This document shows positions 62,801-64,000 of a DNA stretch of 64,000 nucleotides, one piece after another. Below the pieces are notes generated by a model. That model saw nothing but the letters and a program-made list of their open reading frames with translations, had not been told where the DNA came from and did no database searches. The position numbers and the translations under genes are program-made. Source of the DNA: an uncultured Oscillospiraceae bacterium (lineage in GTDB: Bacteria > Bacillota > Clostridia > Oscillospirales > Oscillospiraceae); the NCBI GenBank assembly GCA_905233385.1, contig CAJOEH010000015.1, forward strand, positions 1-64,000, given 5' to 3'. Positions within the stretch are counted from its first letter, which is position 1; each line of letters opens with the position of its first letter.

Positions 62801-64000
62801 GACTGCGGCTCGTTCGCAACCGACGAAACGCTGTACGCGCAGTGGCTGCAGGGCTGGAAGTATTACGGCTACTCCTCGGCAACCACCGAACTGTTTGATA
62901 ACGATATCTGGTCTACATATCACTGCCTCGCGATGGAGCGCGGCGAAACGGCAACGGTCAACTTCACGACGAACGACGCGGTACGGCCCTGTGCCATCGC
63001 CTTCTATACCGCCGATACTCCCTGCCCCATCCCGCCGAGCTGGCGTCTGGAGGCAAAGGTCCACGCCTCGGACGGCGACTGGACAGTACTGGGAGAAAGC
63101 GACGGCGCGTCGCTGTCCAATACGGATAAGGTCGTCTACGTCCGTCTGCCCAACGCGGGCGACGACTTCTACAGCGCCTACCGCCTCGTCTGGCAGGGTC
63201 CGTCCGACTATGTCGGGCTCCTTGAGGCCTGGCTGCTGGTCTCCGACCCGGACAATGACGTGCGCAAGCCGCTGATCCTGCACAGCAACAATGAAGCGGA
63301 TCAGACGAACGTGGTCAACGCGAACAACGGCGACACGGTATCGCTCGGCAATCCCTTTACGTCGGATGGCAATTTCTTCCTCGGCTGGAACACCGCAGCA
63401 AACGGCTCCGGCAAATCTTACGCGAACTACGAACAGATCACCATCGACGGCGTGACCGATCTCTACGCGCAGTGGCTGGCCGGCACGCACTATCGGCACT
63501 ATACCGCGCTGTTGGTCTACGACCAGTTCACCGAGCTGGTGAACGGCCTGCCGGCGAACGACTCGCAGTATCTGGGCTACAGTGGGGAGGAGTACGACAA
63601 GCTGCTCGACGACGACGTCAATACCAAGTGGTGCGGCAAGGTGCGCAGCGCCGATGCGGAATGGTCGCTGGAATTCTCGACTGACAAATATGTCAAGCCC
63701 GTCGGCTACGTGCTCGTTACCGCCGATGACACTGCGGGCAACTCCGGCCGCAACCCGAAGAACTGGACGCTCGAGGGTCTGGGCAAGGACGGCAAGTGGG
63801 TCATGCTGGACGGCATCCTGCAAGATAAGACCCTGCCGGCTGCGAACTACGCCGAGATCTGCAGAACGATCGGCAACGATCAGGAATACTGCACCTACCG
63901 CATTACTTTCCGGGGGCTGGGCAGCGGCACGACCTTCCAGCTCTCCGAGCTGTATCTGATCACGAACGGCTCCGCCCGTGAGCCCGTCGTGACCTTCGAC
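56807..64000 (+). CDS. Giant GLUG-repeat surface protein, 3' end outside window
   Basis: ATG 56807 follows TTTTGGAGGT. The frame is open for 2398 codons to the window edge. Signal peptide (LLALLLALVMALTLLPTAVWA); acidic Glu/Thr-rich region to ~130; then WTPIGHAWDITFNGVFDGDN and several dozen GLUG-type repeats of ~23-35 residues with VGGI(V/A)G, C-x-N-x-G and GTVSG text (~200-1620), predicted as a right-handed beta-helix. A second GLUG opening lies at ~1690-1900 (WTPIGTDSHYFNGFFEGQG). Two Listeria/Bacteroides-type repeats (FIGWNTKADGTGTWYDD; FFLGWNTAANGSGKSYAN) and a C-terminal F5/8-type-C-like domain (~2230-2398) follow. Probable adhesin or glycan-binding protein. Confidence 0.9.
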   Translation, partial: MKAKRLLALLLALVMALTLLPTAVWATEETEETTVPAITVTRERNEEAEEPEETEIPLPLQVDEDLFSLPDLDAEPPVFIIDDGADADIPGLSEDETVFGEFDVVIDAQPVEEPTRAMPRRGIRGLRAIEGFSGSGTETDPWQIASAEDLARLAEIVNSGNSCAGQYFKLTQSIGMSALCSEDASWTPIGHAWDITFNGVFDGDNKLISGLYVGGEESYVGLFGHVTGTVKNLNVSGTVTGRNYVGGIAGCNYGSIESCTFSGTVSGGDYVGGIAGCSGKDASVAYCDVNATINADGTGIGGVVGWANNIAGAGSHNEALNDPGADALGGGIVSDCTYHGTLTGRSPYGLGVATSENGTITITVTANAFGGIVGWNNGCTVDHCTNYGSVNGDDFAGGIVGDSCNGGVVNACENYGTVTGASMLNGGIAGRIAEGSIDGCLNFGAVSGGDFTAGVVGAIDKYSSISGCFSMEESTVTSVNGKYVGGVVGIANCYVYSCGNYGSVTGAYGVGGVVGWTTRDIYTCGNEGSIYCTSSEGRVGGVVGCSYGLVENCINAGSVDGVTNVEGDVKAPVVGGVGGHLYGPMKNCTNTGSVSGGISVGGVVGGAQSTGLVSGCTNRGAVSGISQTGGIIGIAYCLVTDCANLENGTVNGSGERIGGVIGCLDDVGRAEHIRNEGTVNGNKYVGGLIGMALCEVSGLTNDGSVNGGEYTGGIAGFCNVVSNCVNHGAVKSTTNDKVGGIVGACNSSIASCTNTGAIEGKGNTGGIVGALKGTITGCANSGSVTGTDEYTGGVLGYAGAGTEVSGCSNAAAVSGTQYVGGVVGYTYGEGGGISNCRNTAAVTGSAKNVGGVVGSTNAPVSNCENSAAVSGTEFVGGVAGLASDTAPIDHCTNTSSAVVTGTDDEVGGIVGVGTGAVDTCVNEGAIIGKNYVGGIAGLIASDNGVVRSCSNKGTVSGTDCVGGLVGRVGQTADGTDPSGLVEASKNTGSVSGAASVGGAVGVLHGTVRDCENNGAVTGGEPGIGGIVGYCKQGGVVSGCKNLKAITAGWQQTGGVVGVSEGTISDCVNEGAVEAGNNPYVGGIVGNNEDSGTVTGCTNKAKISGASNISGGVAGASDGTINGCSNTGEISNTGGKIGGIVGNNNGTVSNCANSGQVKGKTSGNAYVGGIVGYSSGNISGCTNGASVNAGIGVGGIAGFFYGGGSIEDCSNTGSVVGPAGSAGGIVGGLQNNCSVSNCANTAAVYASGQDDVGGIIGVAYNNNTVTNCTNTGNVTGYNCVGGILGENGSSGTYSKLTNSGTISGNYETGGIAGDATAAFYDCLNTGSVTGSGNTTSHGTGGVIGRLSGSGAKAERCKNEGTISGTYFVGGIVGLDNDASLYSSLNTGAVNSRNTSAGIARVGGVVGYIQNATVSKCVNYASVGSGTNINHVGGIAGSAAKTLFDFCRNYATITGRQEIGGIVGYTTHIDNSGTTIQRCINTGHVTASGGSIADVGGIVGKADYYTTVNECANNNPNAKVQSDTGKYGGGIAGLINEGTISNSYNTGYVFAHGARGGIVGEMKYHCTMATCFNYAGGDQIPVSGVAYDRGALAGQYDPNATTWTNNYYSYYLGLPPTGKQGAATADSSGEYMYLGAWGRGAFNEQGSFSGFNFSTVYMMQSDRPRLRMEGGVATYSDTGPTSLADPVPETIRIYTVEDLANLRDNVNSGTDYSKTTIFLEADLDMSGINWTPIGTDSHYFNGFFEGQGHTVYNLTVNTGGPLAGLFGAVSGTVQDLDVRGSVMATSNGTAYAGGIAGAVTGGTIRFCSAYVDVYCTGGSDMTLAGGVAGFMNTGTISNCFHVGDVEGAAASSGLLGIIYAGTLENCFHYLGRISASTAANGISYYNLSGTVKNCYVLSGTSGALFSSGTGTNCAFKSAAEFKDTTLGLGNYWLCGGEHPELVIFSWMATLRPNGGTGTDPVTYGVPFFRGTLPPCPFYRDGGWTFIGWNTKADGTGTWYDDCGSFATDETLYAQWLQGWKYYGYSSATTELFDNDIWSTYHCLAMERGETATVNFTTNDAVRPCAIAFYTADTPCPIPPSWRLEAKVHASDGDWTVLGESDGASLSNTDKVVYVRLPNAGDDFYSAYRLVWQGPSDYVGLLEAWLLVSDPDNDVRKPLILHSNNEADQTNVVNANNGDTVSLGNPFTSDGNFFLGWNTAANGSGKSYANYEQITIDGVTDLYAQWLAGTHYRHYTALLVYDQFTELVNGLPANDSQYLGYSGEEYDKLLDDDVNTKWCGKVRSADAEWSLEFSTDKYVKPVGYVLVTADDTAGNSGRNPKNWTLEGLGKDGKWVMLDGILQDKTLPAANYAEICRTIGNDQEYCTYRITFRGLGSGTTFQLSELYLITNGSAREPVVTFD

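Overview
The window is a 64 kb stretch of a GC-rich, Gram-positive-type Clostridia genome, most like an uncultured gut Oscillospirales/Ruminococcaceae relative. This placement is inferred from the gene families. The evidence is: strong AGGAGG ribosome-binding sites, lipoproteins and very large secreted proteins with Gram-positive signal peptides, S-layer homology (SLH), dockerin and cohesin-like modules, an orphan UgpC/MsmK sugar-ABC ATPase, DUF1846 and DUF4428 proteins, and no outer-membrane genes. Both window ends cut through giant secreted-protein genes.

Layout. 1-4314: 3' part of a secreted protein with tandem ~140-residue modules, a TIM-barrel glycosidase-like domain and a duplicated C-terminal domain. 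4368-11150: glycan/mannose catabolic operon (5'-truncated SGNH hydrolase, GH43-like propeller, GH38 alpha-mannosidase, NahK-like kinase, D-lyxose/mannose isomerase, fructokinase). 11205-18002: PQ-loop-like membrane protein (minus strand), GntR-LacI hybrid regulator, an unusual ABC-type operon of overlapping genes, then cupin, esterase and rhamnulokinase. 18070-21611: sulfane-sulfur/thiol redox operon (thioredoxin, multidomain CoA-disulfide reductase, Crp/Fnr regulator). 21676-28210: frameshifted YunG-like gene, serpin lipoprotein, OhrR with paired operators and glutathione peroxidase, membrane proteins including a CDF exporter, a GH5 fragment, and the sugar ABC ATPase. 28373-41602: serine recombinase behind a hairpin, an inverted-repeat-rich promoter region, a 3692-residue surface protein, a small Cys-containing peptide and an HPr-kinase-like ATPase. 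41651-50854 (minus): DUF1846 protein and a subtilase-dockerin-cohesin-SLH protein broken by two identical frameshifts. 51073-56572: DUF4428 protein, lipoproteins, tRNA-Pro with tRNA-derived fragments, a tandem cystatin-like lipoprotein, and a polar amino-acid ABC transporter. 56807-64000: 5' part of another giant GLUG-repeat surface protein.

How the genes fit together. The region combines host- or plant-glycan use (mannosidase to mannose to fructose to fructose-6-phosphate; rhamnose kinase; esterase), thiol/peroxide defence, and a heavily decorated surface. Two predicted secreted protease inhibitors (serpin, cystatin-like) and a surface subtilase suggest proteolytic interplay with host or competitors. 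The most novel-looking items are the tandem cystatin-like lipoprotein, the shared duplicated C-terminal domain of the giant proteins, the peptide/HPrK-like ATPase pair, the repeated frameshift in the SLH subtilase, and the recombinase-adjacent promoter of the 3692-residue protein. Several genes are truncated or frameshifted. This could be real decay or assembly error, which the sequence alone cannot decide.
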